Positions 1 through 8,415 of a DNA stretch of 41,667 nt are shown here, piece by piece. This stretch comes from Betaproteobacteria bacterium (GTDB taxonomy: Bacteria; Pseudomonadota; Gammaproteobacteria; Burkholderiales; Burkholderiaceae_C), in the NCBI GenBank assembly GCA_016868355.1, contig VGHB01000019.1, positions 1 through 41,667 of the forward strand, in the 5' to 3' direction. The position numbers were made by a program, and so were the translations under genes. Numbering within the stretch: position 1 is the stretch's first letter; every line of letters starts with the position of its first letter. The notes beneath the pieces were generated by a model. That model was not told the DNA's origin, searched no databases, and saw only the letters and a list, made by a program, of their open reading frames with translations.

Positions 1-221
1 GTGGTGCTTGCTTAACGATAAGCGATCTGACCTCGAAGGTCCCTCTGCACAACCGGCGGGAAAGCGCCCCCAGCAACAAGAGCCTGCCCAGGCGGGGGGC
101 CGTTGGGATGTCGAGCATGGGCGATGGACTGGAGGCTGCGAGGGTTAAAGACTTCGCAATGGTGGCACGGCGGTGGCTCAAATCTTGATCCCCAGCGGGG
201 CCCGCCCAATAATCGTCTGCG
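1..221. other. Left edge, no supported gene
   Basis: I see no convincing gene here. Open frames on the minus strand that run into this stretch are antisense shadows of the next gene. The first bases could be the tail of a gene lying outside the window (a frame ends in TAA within the first 15 bases), but there is too little to identify it. Confidence 0.4.
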
Positions 222-1745
222 ATGCCCCGCAACCTTTCCAAATCGCGCCTGATCGAGTTTCGGCAGTGCCCCAAGCGGATGTGGCTGCAGATCCACCACC
301 CCGAGCAGCGCCAGGCCGACCCCGACACGCAAGCCCGGATGGACATCGGCAACGAAGTGGGCGCCCTGGCGCGCACCCTGCTGGCCCCGGCTGGCGATGG
401 CATCTTGTTTGATACGCAGCAGGAAGGTTATGCCGCCGTCTTCGAGCGGTCGATGGTGTCACTGCAAGCGCGCCGCCCCCTGTTCGAGGCGGGCTTTCAG
501 CATGGGTCCCTGTTTGCGTTGGTAGACGCCCTGCTGCCCACCGATTCCCCCGCGGGCTGGCGCCTCATCGAAGTGAAGTCCTCTGCCAACGTGAAAGACC
601 ACCAACGCGACGACCTGGCCATTCAAGCCTTCATCCTGCGCCAAGCCGGTGTGCAGCTTGAAGCGGCGGCCGTGGCCACCATTGATTCCACCTGGGTGTA
701 TCCCGGCGGGGGGCACTACCAGGGGCTGTTGAAGCAAACCGACTTGCTCGACGAGGCCCGGGCGCGTGAGGCTGAGGTGCAGGATTGGCGTGATGCGGCC
801 CTGCAAGTCTGCGAACAGCCCGAGCCCCCCAGCGTGGCCATGGGGGCCCAATGCACGGCGCCCTTCGCCTGCCCCTACACCCAACACTGCCAGGCCGCCG
901 CAGCGCCCGCTGATGCAGGGATTACAGCGCCCATTGAATGGCTGCCTGGCCACCAATCTTCAGGACTAAGGGCGTTTGTGACCACTCACAAACCGCGCTC
1001 GATGGCGGAATTGCCCGATTCGCTGTTGTCGCCCATGCAACGCCGCGTGAAGCACGCCACCCTTTCCAACACCCCCTGGGTGGACAGTGCCGCCCTGCAG
1101 CCGCTTTTGAAGGGCTTGGCTTGGCCCTTGCACTTCTTGGACTTTGAAGCCGTTCAGTTCGCCATTCCCCGCTGGGCCGGAACCCGACCGTTTGAACAGA
1201 TTCCCTTTCAGTACTCGCTGCACACCCTTGAATCTGACGGGCCCCAAGGCAGATTGACCCACACCGACTTTCTGGACTTGTCAGGCCAAGACCCGCGAAG
1301 GCCATTGGCACAGCAGTTGGCCAGCGACCTCGGCAACAGCCAAGGTTCGGTTCTGGCCTACAACAAGGGCTTTGAAGGCATGGTGCTGCGCGCCTTGGCG
1401 GCGCAGTTTGATGACCTGGCGCCGGCACTTAGTGCCATTGAAGCGCGGCTCGTCGATTTGCTGCCGATCACGCGCGCCACCTACTACCACCCGCTGCAAC
1501 AGGGCAGCTGGAGCATCAAGCGGGTGTTGCCCACCATCCCAGGGCAAACGGGGTATGCAGCGCTGGGCTCGGTGGCGGATGGGCAAGCGGCCGTTCAGGC
1601 TTACCTCGAGGGTGTTCGGCTGGCTGAAACAGACCCCCATCAGGTGAACCACCTTGCACAGGCCCTGCGTGCGTACTGCGAGAAGGACACCGCAGCGATG
1701 GTGGCGCTGTGGAAATACTTGAAGGGCGTTTCTGCGTCAGCGTGA
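222..1745 (+). CDS. DUF2779 protein, Cas4-like Fe-S nuclease plus RNase H-like domain
   Basis: A 507-residue protein that I recognise as the DUF2779 family. The N-terminal part has a PD-(D/E)XK nuclease layout: Asp102 in LVDALLP, then Glu117-Val-Lys119 in LIEVKSS. Cys16 (FRQCPKRMW) together with Cys211, Cys217 and Cys223 gives the one-plus-three cysteine pattern that holds a 4Fe-4S cluster in Cas4/AddB-type nucleases. The C-terminal half starts a second fold with Asp307-Phe-Glu309 (FLDFEA), like the first acidic motif of DEDD exonucleases. What is visible is therefore two nuclease-like modules in one chain; substrate and role are not known from sequence. The ATG at 222 is used because the conserved cysteine lies just after it. 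The HAD gene follows after 10 bases and may be co-transcribed. Confidence 0.85.
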   Translation: MPRNLSKSRLIEFRQCPKRMWLQIHHPEQRQADPDTQARMDIGNEVGALARTLLAPAGDGILFDTQQEGYAAVFERSMVSLQARRPLFEAGFQHGSLFALVDALLPTDSPAGWRLIEVKSSANVKDHQRDDLAIQAFILRQAGVQLEAAAVATIDSTWVYPGGGHYQGLLKQTDLLDEARAREAEVQDWRDAALQVCEQPEPPSVAMGAQCTAPFACPYTQHCQAAAAPADAGITAPIEWLPGHQSSGLRAFVTTHKPRSMAELPDSLLSPMQRRVKHATLSNTPWVDSAALQPLLKGLAWPLHFLDFEAVQFAIPRWAGTRPFEQIPFQYSLHTLESDGPQGRLTHTDFLDLSGQDPRRPLAQQLASDLGNSQGSVLAYNKGFEGMVLRALAAQFDDLAPALSAIEARLVDLLPITRATYYHPLQQGSWSIKRVLPTIPGQTGYAALGSVADGQAAVQAYLEGVRLAETDPHQVNHLAQALRAYCEKDTAAMVALWKYLKGVSASA

Positions 1746-1755
1746 GCCTCTGCAA

Positions 1756-2181
1756 GTGAGCCCTCCAACGCTATACCTGGACTTCGACGGTGTCCTGCAT
1801 CCTGGGCACTTCCGAGAGGGTGAGCAGTTCTGTCAACAAGGCTTGTTGGCAGAGGCGATCGCGGGCCATGCGCTCAACATCATCATTTCATCGAGCTGGC
1901 GATTTCAATTCACTCTGGCCAAGCTGAAATCGCTGCTGCACCCTGAGATCGGCCGCCGAGTCACGGGGATCAGCGGAGCGGCTCTTTTTGGATCTCACTC
2001 ACGCTGGCGCGAGATTGAACGCCACGCCATGTTCAACCGGATCCACAACTTCCGAGCCCTGGACGACAGCGGGTTTCTGTTTCCCGCAGGCTGTGGCGCA
2101 CTGATCCTGTGTGATGGGGCGAGGGGGATGCAGGCCATGCAAGGGCAGGCGCTGCGGCGATGGCTCGACGGGTCTGGCTGA
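1756..2181 (+). CDS. HAD-like protein of the Swiss Army Knife RNA-repair type
   Basis: A 141-residue single-domain protein. It opens with LYLDFDGVLHP, where Asp9 and Asp11 match the nucleophile and acid of HAD phosphatases. SSSWRF near residue 50 matches HAD motif II. This short form, with 'DFDGVLHP' and 'SSSWR', is the type annotated as HAD domain of Swiss Army Knife RNA repair proteins, so a phosphatase acting on a nucleic-acid or nucleotide phosphate is possible; that is inference. The start is GTG at 1756, six codons before the motif, since no ATG fits. It lies 10 bases after the DUF2779 nuclease gene, which suggests one transcript. Confidence 0.7.
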   Translation: MSPPTLYLDFDGVLHPGHFREGEQFCQQGLLAEAIAGHALNIIISSSWRFQFTLAKLKSLLHPEIGRRVTGISGAALFGSHSRWREIERHAMFNRIHNFRALDDSGFLFPAGCGALILCDGARGMQAMQGQALRRWLDGSG

Positions 2182-2310
2182 GGCCTTCATCGATACATGC
2201 CTGGAGCCACCGTATGCCTGTACGTACATCCAGCTCACTCGGTGAGCCTGTCGCTGGGCAAGATGGTTTCTGCCCTTTGAGGGCCAAGCGAACAAACCCA
2301 AGCGCTTCCT

Positions 2311-2745
2311 ATGACCGCTCAAGCCGCTGAATCACTCTTGCTCGATGGGCAGGAGGTTTACCTGTGTGAAACGCCGCTGAACGCCTACTTCGCGCTCACC
2401 GGCCTTGCCCCGCAGTTCCAAGTTGAAACCACCGCGTGTTGGCGCGGCTACATCGGCTCGTGGGAGATCAAGGATTCGCGCCTCTACCTGATTGATATCG
2501 GAGGCAGCTACGAAGATGGATCGCCCATCACCCTGGAGAGCCTGTTTCCCGGCTTTCCCCATCGGGTGTTCGCCCATTGGTACAGCGGCACGCTGCGCGT
2601 GCCTCAGGGCGAATTGCTGAAGTACCGCCACATGGGCTGGGCGTCCACCTTCGAGCGCGACCTGCTGATCGACGTCGAAGATGGGGTGGTCAAGGGCATG
2701 CAGGTTCAACAAAACCAAGAGCCTGGCACCGGAGAGGACGAGTGA
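2311..2745 (+). CDS. Conserved hypothetical protein, 144 residues
   Basis: I do not recognise a named family. The protein is soluble-looking, with no signal peptide or membrane segment, and has a central stretch rich in aromatics (RGYIGSWEI, LYLIDIGG, LFPGFP, WYSGTLR) that looks like a compact beta-rich fold. Coding use is like the neighbours. Its TGA stop overlaps the GTG start of the next gene by four bases (GTGA), which implies translational coupling with the membrane protein that follows. An immunity or regulatory partner for that membrane protein is possible but not shown. Confidence 0.65.
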   Translation: MTAQAAESLLLDGQEVYLCETPLNAYFALTGLAPQFQVETTACWRGYIGSWEIKDSRLYLIDIGGSYEDGSPITLESLFPGFPHRVFAHWYSGTLRVPQGELLKYRHMGWASTFERDLLIDVEDGVVKGMQVQQNQEPGTGEDE

Positions 2746-3347
2746 GCACCGATTGGGACGTGGCTATCGGAGCCTACTTGGCCATTGGCGCTGTGCTGCT
2801 GCTGGTGATTTACGTCCACCACCGCCTGACCCGTGTAGAGCGCTCGGATTGGGTGCAGGCCGCCTTGAGGGCCAGCGACCCCGAACGCCACACGCTTGGC
2901 TACCGGGTCATGGCCGACTTCGTGGCCCCTGCCCTGGCCGCTGTTTTCATTTGGGCCCTGTGGCCCGCAGCATTGGCCATGGCAGCCAGGTGGAAGTGGA
3001 AAGCGTGGAAAGAGGAGCAGCAATTGAAGGCACGCAAAGACGCACAAGACAACCAAGAACCGGTCGAGATGAGTGAGTTGATCGAGCGCTTGTCCATTGA
3101 ATCCATCGAAGCCCGAGAAACCATTCACGACCCGCTACAGGCAGCCCCGGCCACGCCGTTCGGCCACTTGGGTGCAGCATGGGTTGCGTTTCGATCGCAG
3201 CTGCAGCCGCAAGACGAGCTGTGGTCATTTGTGGCCGTACGCGCGGATGAGTGGGGCTTGCAAGAAGAAACCGGCGGCTACGCAGCCGTGCGCGATGGCG
3301 CCATTGCGGCGCACTTCACCAGTCGCCGCAAGAAGGCTGGCATGTGA
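2742..3347 (+). CDS. Membrane-anchored hypothetical protein
   Basis: A 201-residue protein starting at GTG 2742, chosen because GGAGAGG lies just upstream and the start overlaps the previous stop (GTGA); the frame is open further upstream only by chance. It has two hydrophobic segments, about residues 8-25 (AYLAIGAVLLLVIYVHH) and 58-77 (APALAAVFIWALWPAALAMA). A charged, helix-prone stretch (WKWKAWKEEQQLKARKDAQ) follows, then a soluble tail containing DELWSFVAVRADEWGLQEE. The tail would lie on the cytoplasmic side if the first loop is outside. No known family was recognised. It is coupled to the upstream gene and overlaps the start of a short DUF1810-like remnant. Confidence 0.65.
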   Translation: MSTDWDVAIGAYLAIGAVLLLVIYVHHRLTRVERSDWVQAALRASDPERHTLGYRVMADFVAPALAAVFIWALWPAALAMAARWKWKAWKEEQQLKARKDAQDNQEPVEMSELIERLSIESIEARETIHDPLQAAPATPFGHLGAAWVAFRSQLQPQDELWSFVAVRADEWGLQEETGGYAAVRDGAIAAHFTSRRKKAGM

Positions 3348-3508
3348 GCGCCGCGAACCCACCAAACAAGTTTGAGCTGGGCGCCAGCAGCAGGTCCGGG
3401 CACTTTGGCATTACCAGCCTCGAGCAAGCCCAGGCGTTTGCGGCGCATCCTGTCTTGGGAGACCGGCTTCAGGCTTATGGGTTAGAACTTAAGCCAAGTT
3501 CCGCGTAG
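3344..3508 (+). pseudogene. DUF1810-like remnant
   Basis: A 54-residue frame from a GTG that overlaps the stop of the preceding gene. The segment FGITSLEQAQAFAAHPVLGDRLQ resembles the middle of DUF1810 proteins (typically about 140 residues, with 'ASLxEAxAYLxHPVLGxRL'). The N-terminal part that normally precedes it and the C-terminal half are missing, and the frame ends inside the 3' end of the opposing DUF6351 gene. It is best read as a deleted copy cut off where the AT-richer gene was acquired. The match is short, so the identification is tentative. Confidence 0.4.
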
Positions 3509-5632
3509 CCCTTGCTGCTCGATGCCGGGTTTGCTCCAATCACAGACCCCTTCCTTAAATACCGTATTCAGGCGTGTCCACTCAGCCGCCGTGAACGTCA
3601 CTTTGTATTCCGAAGTGTTCGGCGCCTTTAGCTGACATTTGATAACGTCGGCCGAAATCGGAGCTCCAGCTACAAAGCGCGGCGAGCCCGGTGCAGGGTA
3701 GAGTTCCGCACACTTGCCCGCCGTTTGAGAAAGTTTCTCCACAATCTTCTTCGGTACAGCATCCCGCGTCAGGCACCCTTCTTCCAGGGTTGCGGGCTTA
3801 TTTCGAATCACCTTTTCTCGTTTGGTGCTAGCGCTGGTATCAGCAGATATATTTGCAAGCCACAGATCCATTTGCTTGAGCGCATCCATCAGCAAGGGAC
3901 TAAAACTAGAGTAGTAGCCGTAGCGAAAGTCCTCATGCAGCATGACTTGATTGTCGGCATTACCGTTCGCTTTTATCAAACGCTCTCGCATGGAAAACGA
4001 GTGATACTTCAGGTGAATATCTCCAACATCGCGATCATCCGAATACCCTCGATGGTCAATGATTGGTATCTCCTTTAACCCGCCACCACCAGAAGTCAAA
4101 CGCCCAGTCTGGTAGGCCTGAGTCACGGCACTCAGATCTGCTACGGTGCGCGATTTAGAAAACCTTGCATCCTTGTCATACCCTCCAACCTTTTCGTTGA
4201 GCGTCAGGAACTGATCTATCGTTATCACGCCCGCGTTTAGCGCCTGAAGACCATATTGAACGCCGACGTTGTCGATCGGTCTTAAGGCAAATCCGGTGAC
4301 TGCATCTTTACCAAAAACGTTAACGTTGTGATCATAAATGCTACAACGAACACCTGTCGGATTTTTCACAGGATCGTAGCGCTGGTCGGCAGGTAGTGTT
4401 GACGGACAGTAGGCGTTCGGTGCAATTCGCATCGCGCCGTCATAGACAGTACCGGTGTAGATTGTTTTCACCGTCTTTACACCAGCAACGGCCTCTTGCT
4501 GAGCGTCGGTAAACGTGTTTGGCGCAACGTTTTTGAAGTAGTTACCCAAAAGGCGCATGTCTGTGATCGAGTATGTCGTTGCAAACCCTACCTCGGGAAA
4601 GCTACAGCCGGGCAATATTCCGTCAAGCAAGCCCGGGTAGTTGTCCGCTATCTGATGCTGCTGATACGACCCACCAGAACACCCCCAGCCAATTGTGTAT
4701 TTCGGCGGCCCGTACGCTTCAATAAACCGCTCTTTGACCATTGCCATTGATTCGGCCGCAGTCAAATCCTGGCAATTGTTTCCAAAGACATTTAAAGACG
4801 ACGAAGCCATCGCGTAGCCTTGGCTCAAGATCGGATTGTCCAGCACACCCCCTGTGGTGTTGCCCTGACGGTACCATCCGCCAGTGCATCCGCCGCCGAA
4901 GGTATAGACAAGTTTTCCGTTCCAGCCAGATGGCGATGAAGCAAAAGTCGGTGCAGCCTCAGCGATCGGGTTATGAATCATCGAGATTTGGTAGATAGCT
5001 CGATTAATCACACCGGTTTCCACCCGAACAACGTAGGGAACAGACTTACCATTTACCGTTGTCGTTGCAACATCAGTGGGCAACGCTGTCGTTGACTTCA
5101 AAGGAACGAACTGCGGCGTCGCCGCTGTATTGCGGTAGACGTAATCTACTCGGGTGTCAGCGGAGCATTTTGCATCCTTTGCCACCCCAAGAAAGCTAAC
5201 GCCATCGGGCAGTCTGAATGTATCCGTCTGGCAAGTAAACGGTTGCTGCTGTGGTCCCGAAAATATCGGCCCCGAGATTGGGTGGCCTGTAAGGGTAATT
5301 GAAGTAATTGCGTTGTTGGCTACCGCAGTCAATTCGTTCGACCCTTGCCTGATCCCTTTAACAAGGCCGACAAATTCGGTGGGCGTGGCGGAACTTCTTT
5401 TGAAGGATTCAGATACATCAGTCCCATTTAGGGTTACCTGTATTTGCACATTTTGACTACTGACAGAAATCTTCACAAGTGCATCGTCACCAGATACATA
5501 CTCAGGCTTTGATGAGAGAAGCGAAACTGCAGGAGCCTCTCCCACGCTTGAGCTGCAAGAAATGATCGTACTTGCCAACAAAGGCAACCCCGCCAAGACT
5601 GCGGGGCGCATCGCACTCAATCGGTTATTCAT
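3482..5632 (-). CDS. DUF6351-type secreted lipoprotein, putative hydrolase
   Basis: A 716-residue protein. The start at 5632 is chosen because GGAGGTGAGGT lies just upstream and a lipoprotein signal follows directly: a hydrophobic stretch to IISC with Cys26 as the lipidation site. After the signal comes LLSSKPEYVSGDDALVKIS, which matches the opening of DUF6351 proteins ('LSxxxxxVSGGDALV'). GWGCSGGSYQQ has a GxSxG nucleophile elbow (Gly317-Cys-Ser319-Gly-Gly321), so an alpha/beta-hydrolase fold, as in esterases or depolymerases, is likely; the substrate is unknown. Base use is clearly AT-richer than both flanks, a sign of transfer. It runs tail to tail with the DUF1810 remnant and overlaps its end. 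Confidence 0.7.
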   Translation of the reverse strand: MNNRLSAMRPAVLAGLPLLASTIISCSSSVGEAPAVSLLSSKPEYVSGDDALVKISVSSQNVQIQVTLNGTDVSESFKRSSATPTEFVGLVKGIRQGSNELTAVANNAITSITLTGHPISGPIFSGPQQQPFTCQTDTFRLPDGVSFLGVAKDAKCSADTRVDYVYRNTAATPQFVPLKSTTALPTDVATTTVNGKSVPYVVRVETGVINRAIYQISMIHNPIAEAAPTFASSPSGWNGKLVYTFGGGCTGGWYRQGNTTGGVLDNPILSQGYAMASSSLNVFGNNCQDLTAAESMAMVKERFIEAYGPPKYTIGWGCSGGSYQQHQIADNYPGLLDGILPGCSFPEVGFATTYSITDMRLLGNYFKNVAPNTFTDAQQEAVAGVKTVKTIYTGTVYDGAMRIAPNAYCPSTLPADQRYDPVKNPTGVRCSIYDHNVNVFGKDAVTGFALRPIDNVGVQYGLQALNAGVITIDQFLTLNEKVGGYDKDARFSKSRTVADLSAVTQAYQTGRLTSGGGGLKEIPIIDHRGYSDDRDVGDIHLKYHSFSMRERLIKANGNADNQVMLHEDFRYGYYSSFSPLLMDALKQMDLWLANISADTSASTKREKVIRNKPATLEEGCLTRDAVPKKIVEKLSQTAGKCAELYPAPGSPRFVAGAPISADVIKCQLKAPNTSEYKVTFTAAEWTRLNTVFKEGVCDWSKPGIEQQGLRGTWLKF

Positions 5633-5753
5633 TGACCTCACCTCCACGGTTCGCGCGCGTGTGAATGAAGATCGAGCAAGGGTATGCATCGCGCAATAAA
5701 AAGGCTAGACCTCTCGCCTGAGAAGGTCAATGGAAAAACCGGGCTGGCGCGTG

Positions 5754-5808
5754 GGAATTTCAAAACGCCGCTGGAGCCACTGGCGGCCTATGAGAAGCCC
5801 GTCCGACG
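5754..5808. repeat. Diverged direct repeat, copy 1
   Basis: About 55 bases starting GGAATTTCAAAACG and ending AGAAGCCCGTCCGACG. The same sequence with a few substitutions and small indels occurs in the same orientation at 8357-8409. This copy sits exactly at the 5' breakpoint of the argC pseudogene. Neither copy encodes a recognisable protein. Confidence 0.7.
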
Positions 5809-5811
5809 GCC

Positions 5812-6542
5812 AGTTTGGTCACCAATACCAACACCTGCTTGATCGACGCCAGCACTGCGCACCGGACGGTGGCCGGTTGGACCTTCGGCCTGCCTGTGTT
5901 GACGCCCGGACAGCGTGAACTGCTGCGTCAAAGCAAGCGCATTGCCAACCCGGGTTGCCATGCCAGCGCCTTCATCCTGTTGCTGCGTCCCTTGGTCGAT
6001 GCGGCCTTGTTACCCCGCGAGCTGCCGGTGTCGGCCACGTCCATTACCGGCTACTCGGGCAGTGCAAACAGCATGATTGCGCTGTACGAAGCAGGCGGCG
6101 ATAACAGGCTGCAATCGCCCCGCCCTTATGGCCTGACTTTGGCGCACAAACACGTGCCCGAAATGAAAGCCCACACGGGTTTGGCGAACGCACCGCTGTT
6201 GTCGGCAACTTCAAAAAAGGCTTGGCGGTAACGGTGCCTTTGCATCTGGTGCAACTGCCAGCGGGCACCACGGCCGAGTCCCTTTACGCCGTGCTGTCAG
6301 CGCGTTATGCGACCGAGACCTTCGTCAACGTCAAAACCCTGCGCGATCCCGCGGTGCTGGAAAGCGGCTTTTATGACGCACAAGCTTGCAACGACAGCAA
6401 CCGCGTGGACATCCATGTGTTTGCCAACGACACCCAAGTGCTGCTCATGGCCTGCCTGGACTACCTCGGCCAGGGAGCCAGCGGTGCGGCGGTGCAATCG
6501 ATGAATGTGCGCCTGGGTTTGGACGAAGCCTTGGGCTTGTAG
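5812..6542 (+). pseudogene. argC: argC pseudogene (N-acetyl-gamma-glutamyl-phosphate reductase)
   Basis: The translated remains match the short (type 2) form of N-acetyl-gamma-glutamyl-phosphate reductase of arginine biosynthesis. Visible pieces in order are LIDASTAHRT, ANPGCHASAF with the catalytic Cys, SITGYSGSAN, PYGLTLAHKHVPEM and HTGLANAP. A frame change near 6185-6200 follows, then VVGNFKKGLAVTVPLHL and the normal C-terminus ending in ...DEALGL. The N-terminal NADP-binding domain (roughly the first 100 residues) is absent, and the break coincides with repeat copy 1. With the 5' truncation, the frameshift and a small deletion at the shift, no functional enzyme can be made. A working argC must lie elsewhere if the strain makes its own arginine. 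Confidence 0.85.
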
Positions 6543-6548
6543 TTCTGC

Positions 6549-6615
6549 TAAGGAAACGCTGAATTAGTCCCCCCAGAAGCGCGCGCTGCGAGGGACTTAT
6601 TCAGCGTTTCCCTAA
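6549..6615. repeat. Inverted-repeat element, IS5-like ends or MITE
   Basis: The left arm GGAAACGCTGAATTAGTCCC (6552-6571) pairs with the right arm 6592-6611 (reverse complement GGAAACGCTGAATAAGTCCC), with one mismatch, and the flanking TAA/TTA extends it. Only about 20 bases lie between the arms. Arms of this type resemble the terminal repeats of IS5-group elements as I recall them, so this may be a tiny non-autonomous element. As RNA it would form a long hairpin between the convergent argC remnant and the antiporter gene and could act as a bidirectional terminator. Confidence 0.6.
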
Positions 6616-6616
6616 A

Positions 6617-7816
6617 TTAGTGCGCACCGACAACAATTTCCTTCAATTGCCGCAACTTGGGAGTCACCATCGGCACGGTGAGCATTGTGCTGGCGACGGC
6701 CATCAAGAGCAGGGCGGTGAAGGTTTCGCTGGTGATGATCGCCTTGTCAAGCAGCACATTGGCAAAGATGATCATGATCAGGGCTTTGGTTTGAAGAAAC
6801 CAACCGATCAGTGAGGCTTCGCCGGGCCGCCAGCCCAGCAGGCGGCCGGCGATGTGCGTCGCTATCAATTTGCCGCTAACGGAGGCAACCAGCAGCAGGG
6901 CCGCGGCCAGAAACACCGCGGCTCCGCCAACGTTCCAGTTGGTGCGTAAGCCCGTACTCAAAAAGAAGACCGGCATCACGACCAAAAGCACGTTGTGGCG
7001 CAAACCGTCCAGTTGTTTTTGATCGAACCAATCGGCGTCGATGATGACACCAGCCAAGAATGCCCCCACCATGAAGTGAAGGCCGGACCAGTCCGCTCCG
7101 ATGCCACAGGCAGCCAACCAGATCAAGCCGAGGTACCAGCGGTCCATCTGGGGCACACGAACCATGAGTCTGCGAAATCCCCAGCCCAATAAAACGAACG
7201 CAGCCAGAAAGGCTGCTTGTTTGCCTAAACGTTGCCAGTCCATCAAGACGAGGGCCAGCACACCCCAAATGGCAAGGTCATCCGCGGTGGCATAACGCAA
7301 AATGCGCTGGCCGATGGGTTGGCGCAAGATGTGCATCTTTTCCATCAGCAAGATCAGGATGGGTAGTGCCGTGACCGCGCAGGCCATCCCGATGCCCAAA
7401 ACGAACTGCCACTCCTGCGCCTGGGTGCCCACCCAACCCGCAAAGCCCAGCATTCCCAAAGCTACCACGCTGCCCAAGACAAGTGGCACGCCCAGGGCCA
7501 AGCCAGCCGTGATGCCCGTTTGCTTGCGATGAACCCAGGCTTGTTTCAGATCCAACTCAATACCGGCAATCCAGACAAACAGCATCACCGCCCACCAGGC
7601 CACGCCATTCAAGGACTGAATCACCGGCGCACTGAATACAAATTGGTAATAGTCCGGAAAAGCGGCACCCAATACTCCGGGGCCTAACAAGATACCGGTG
7701 ACGATCTGCACCACCACCAAGGGCGCAAAGTAGTCCGTGCGTCCCAGCCGCCAAATCAAATAGGGCAGCGTGAAGATGATCAGCATCGCGATCAAATAAA
7801 TTTCGATGGTGGTCAT
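6617..7816 (-). CDS. CPA2-type cation/proton antiporter
   Basis: A 399-residue integral membrane protein with about 12 hydrophobic segments and no C-terminal TrkA-N domain. Features typical of the Na+/H+ exchanger (CPA2, KefB/NhaS3-like) core are GILLGPGVLG near residue 45, a conserved acidic segment VWIAGIELDLKQ, YATADDLAIWGVLAL with a paired Asp-Asp in mid-membrane, and GAFLAGVIIDADW. It should exchange monovalent cations for protons across the inner membrane. The start at 7816 is chosen because the first membrane segment begins a few residues later; the frame is open upstream to 7882, and no strong Shine-Dalgarno sequence marks either. It is the only intact gene in the segment between the two direct repeats. 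Confidence 0.85.
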   Translation of the reverse strand: MTTIEIYLIAMLIIFTLPYLIWRLGRTDYFAPLVVVQIVTGILLGPGVLGAAFPDYYQFVFSAPVIQSLNGVAWWAVMLFVWIAGIELDLKQAWVHRKQTGITAGLALGVPLVLGSVVALGMLGFAGWVGTQAQEWQFVLGIGMACAVTALPILILLMEKMHILRQPIGQRILRYATADDLAIWGVLALVLMDWQRLGKQAAFLAAFVLLGWGFRRLMVRVPQMDRWYLGLIWLAACGIGADWSGLHFMVGAFLAGVIIDADWFDQKQLDGLRHNVLLVVMPVFFLSTGLRTNWNVGGAAVFLAAALLLVASVSGKLIATHIAGRLLGWRPGEASLIGWFLQTKALIMIIFANVLLDKAIITSETFTALLLMAVASTMLTVPMVTPKLRQLKEIVVGAH

Positions 7817-7926
7817 GTTGTGAGAATGTTGGCAAGCGCTTTGGGGCGCATTCAGGCTGTGAATTGGCGCGCAGTTTGCCATGGCCCGATCAGGGGATGA
7901 CCCAAGGCAATGTCGGCGCTTTTTAT

Positions 7927-8304
7927 AACTTCTCCCCTGTTTGTATCAGTGCCTACACATCCACCTCGGCCCTTGGTGTGGGGCGGGCCGCCTGGTTGGC
8001 AGCGATTGAATCTGGTGTGGGGGCTTGCGTGCCAACCGCCCGAGGGTTGACCCCTTAAAAACCTGTGTAGGCAAGGTCGGCGGCCTCGACCGCCCACTGC
8101 CCAGCGGTTTGAAAGACTGGGACTGCCGCAACAACCGTTTGGCATGGTTGGGACTGCTCGCCGATGACCTCATGACTCAAGCCGTCTGGGCACGGGAACG
8201 TTTCGGTGCAGCGCGAGTCGGCGTGGTGATGGGCACCTCGACCCCCAGCATCGGCGCGGCCGAAGAAACCTACATCCAACGGGATGCGCAGGGTCGATTT
8301 CCGT
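7927..8304 (+). pseudogene. Beta-ketoacyl synthase pseudogene, 5' third only
   Basis: Two frames together read as the start of a FabB/FabF-like beta-ketoacyl-[ACP] synthase of the kind found in aryl-polyene or related fatty-acid clusters. The first is ISAYTSTSALGVGRAA with AAIESG. After a frame change near 8040, the second gives GKVGGLDRPLP, WDCRNNRLAWLGL and ARVGVVMGTSTPSIGAAEE. The reading stops at TAA 8302-8304, about 50 bases before repeat copy 2. Everything after roughly residue 115, including the catalytic Cys-His-His triad, is missing, and no clear start codon precedes the first conserved residues. It cannot work as an enzyme. Confidence 0.75.
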
Positions 8305-8356
8305 AAGCTCTTGCCAACCCCCCGCCTACACCCTGCATTCACTGGGCGCGCGCATA

Positions 8357-8409
8357 GGAATTTCAAACGGCCGCTGGAGACTGGCGGCCTGCGAGAAGCC
8401 CGACCGACG
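8357..8409. repeat. Diverged direct repeat, copy 2
   Basis: It starts GGAATTTCAAACGG and ends AGAAGCCCGACCGACG, aligning with 5754-5808 over the full length with a handful of differences. It lies between the broken 3' end of the beta-ketoacyl synthase remnant and the stop codon of otnI (8416), so it also touches the last codons of the tetronate operon. Confidence 0.7.
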
Positions 8410-8415
8410 CATGGG

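Noticed and set aside
7927-8304. Functional polyketide or aryl-polyene locus
   Set aside because: The synthase is frameshifted and lacks its catalytic residues, and no partner genes are present.
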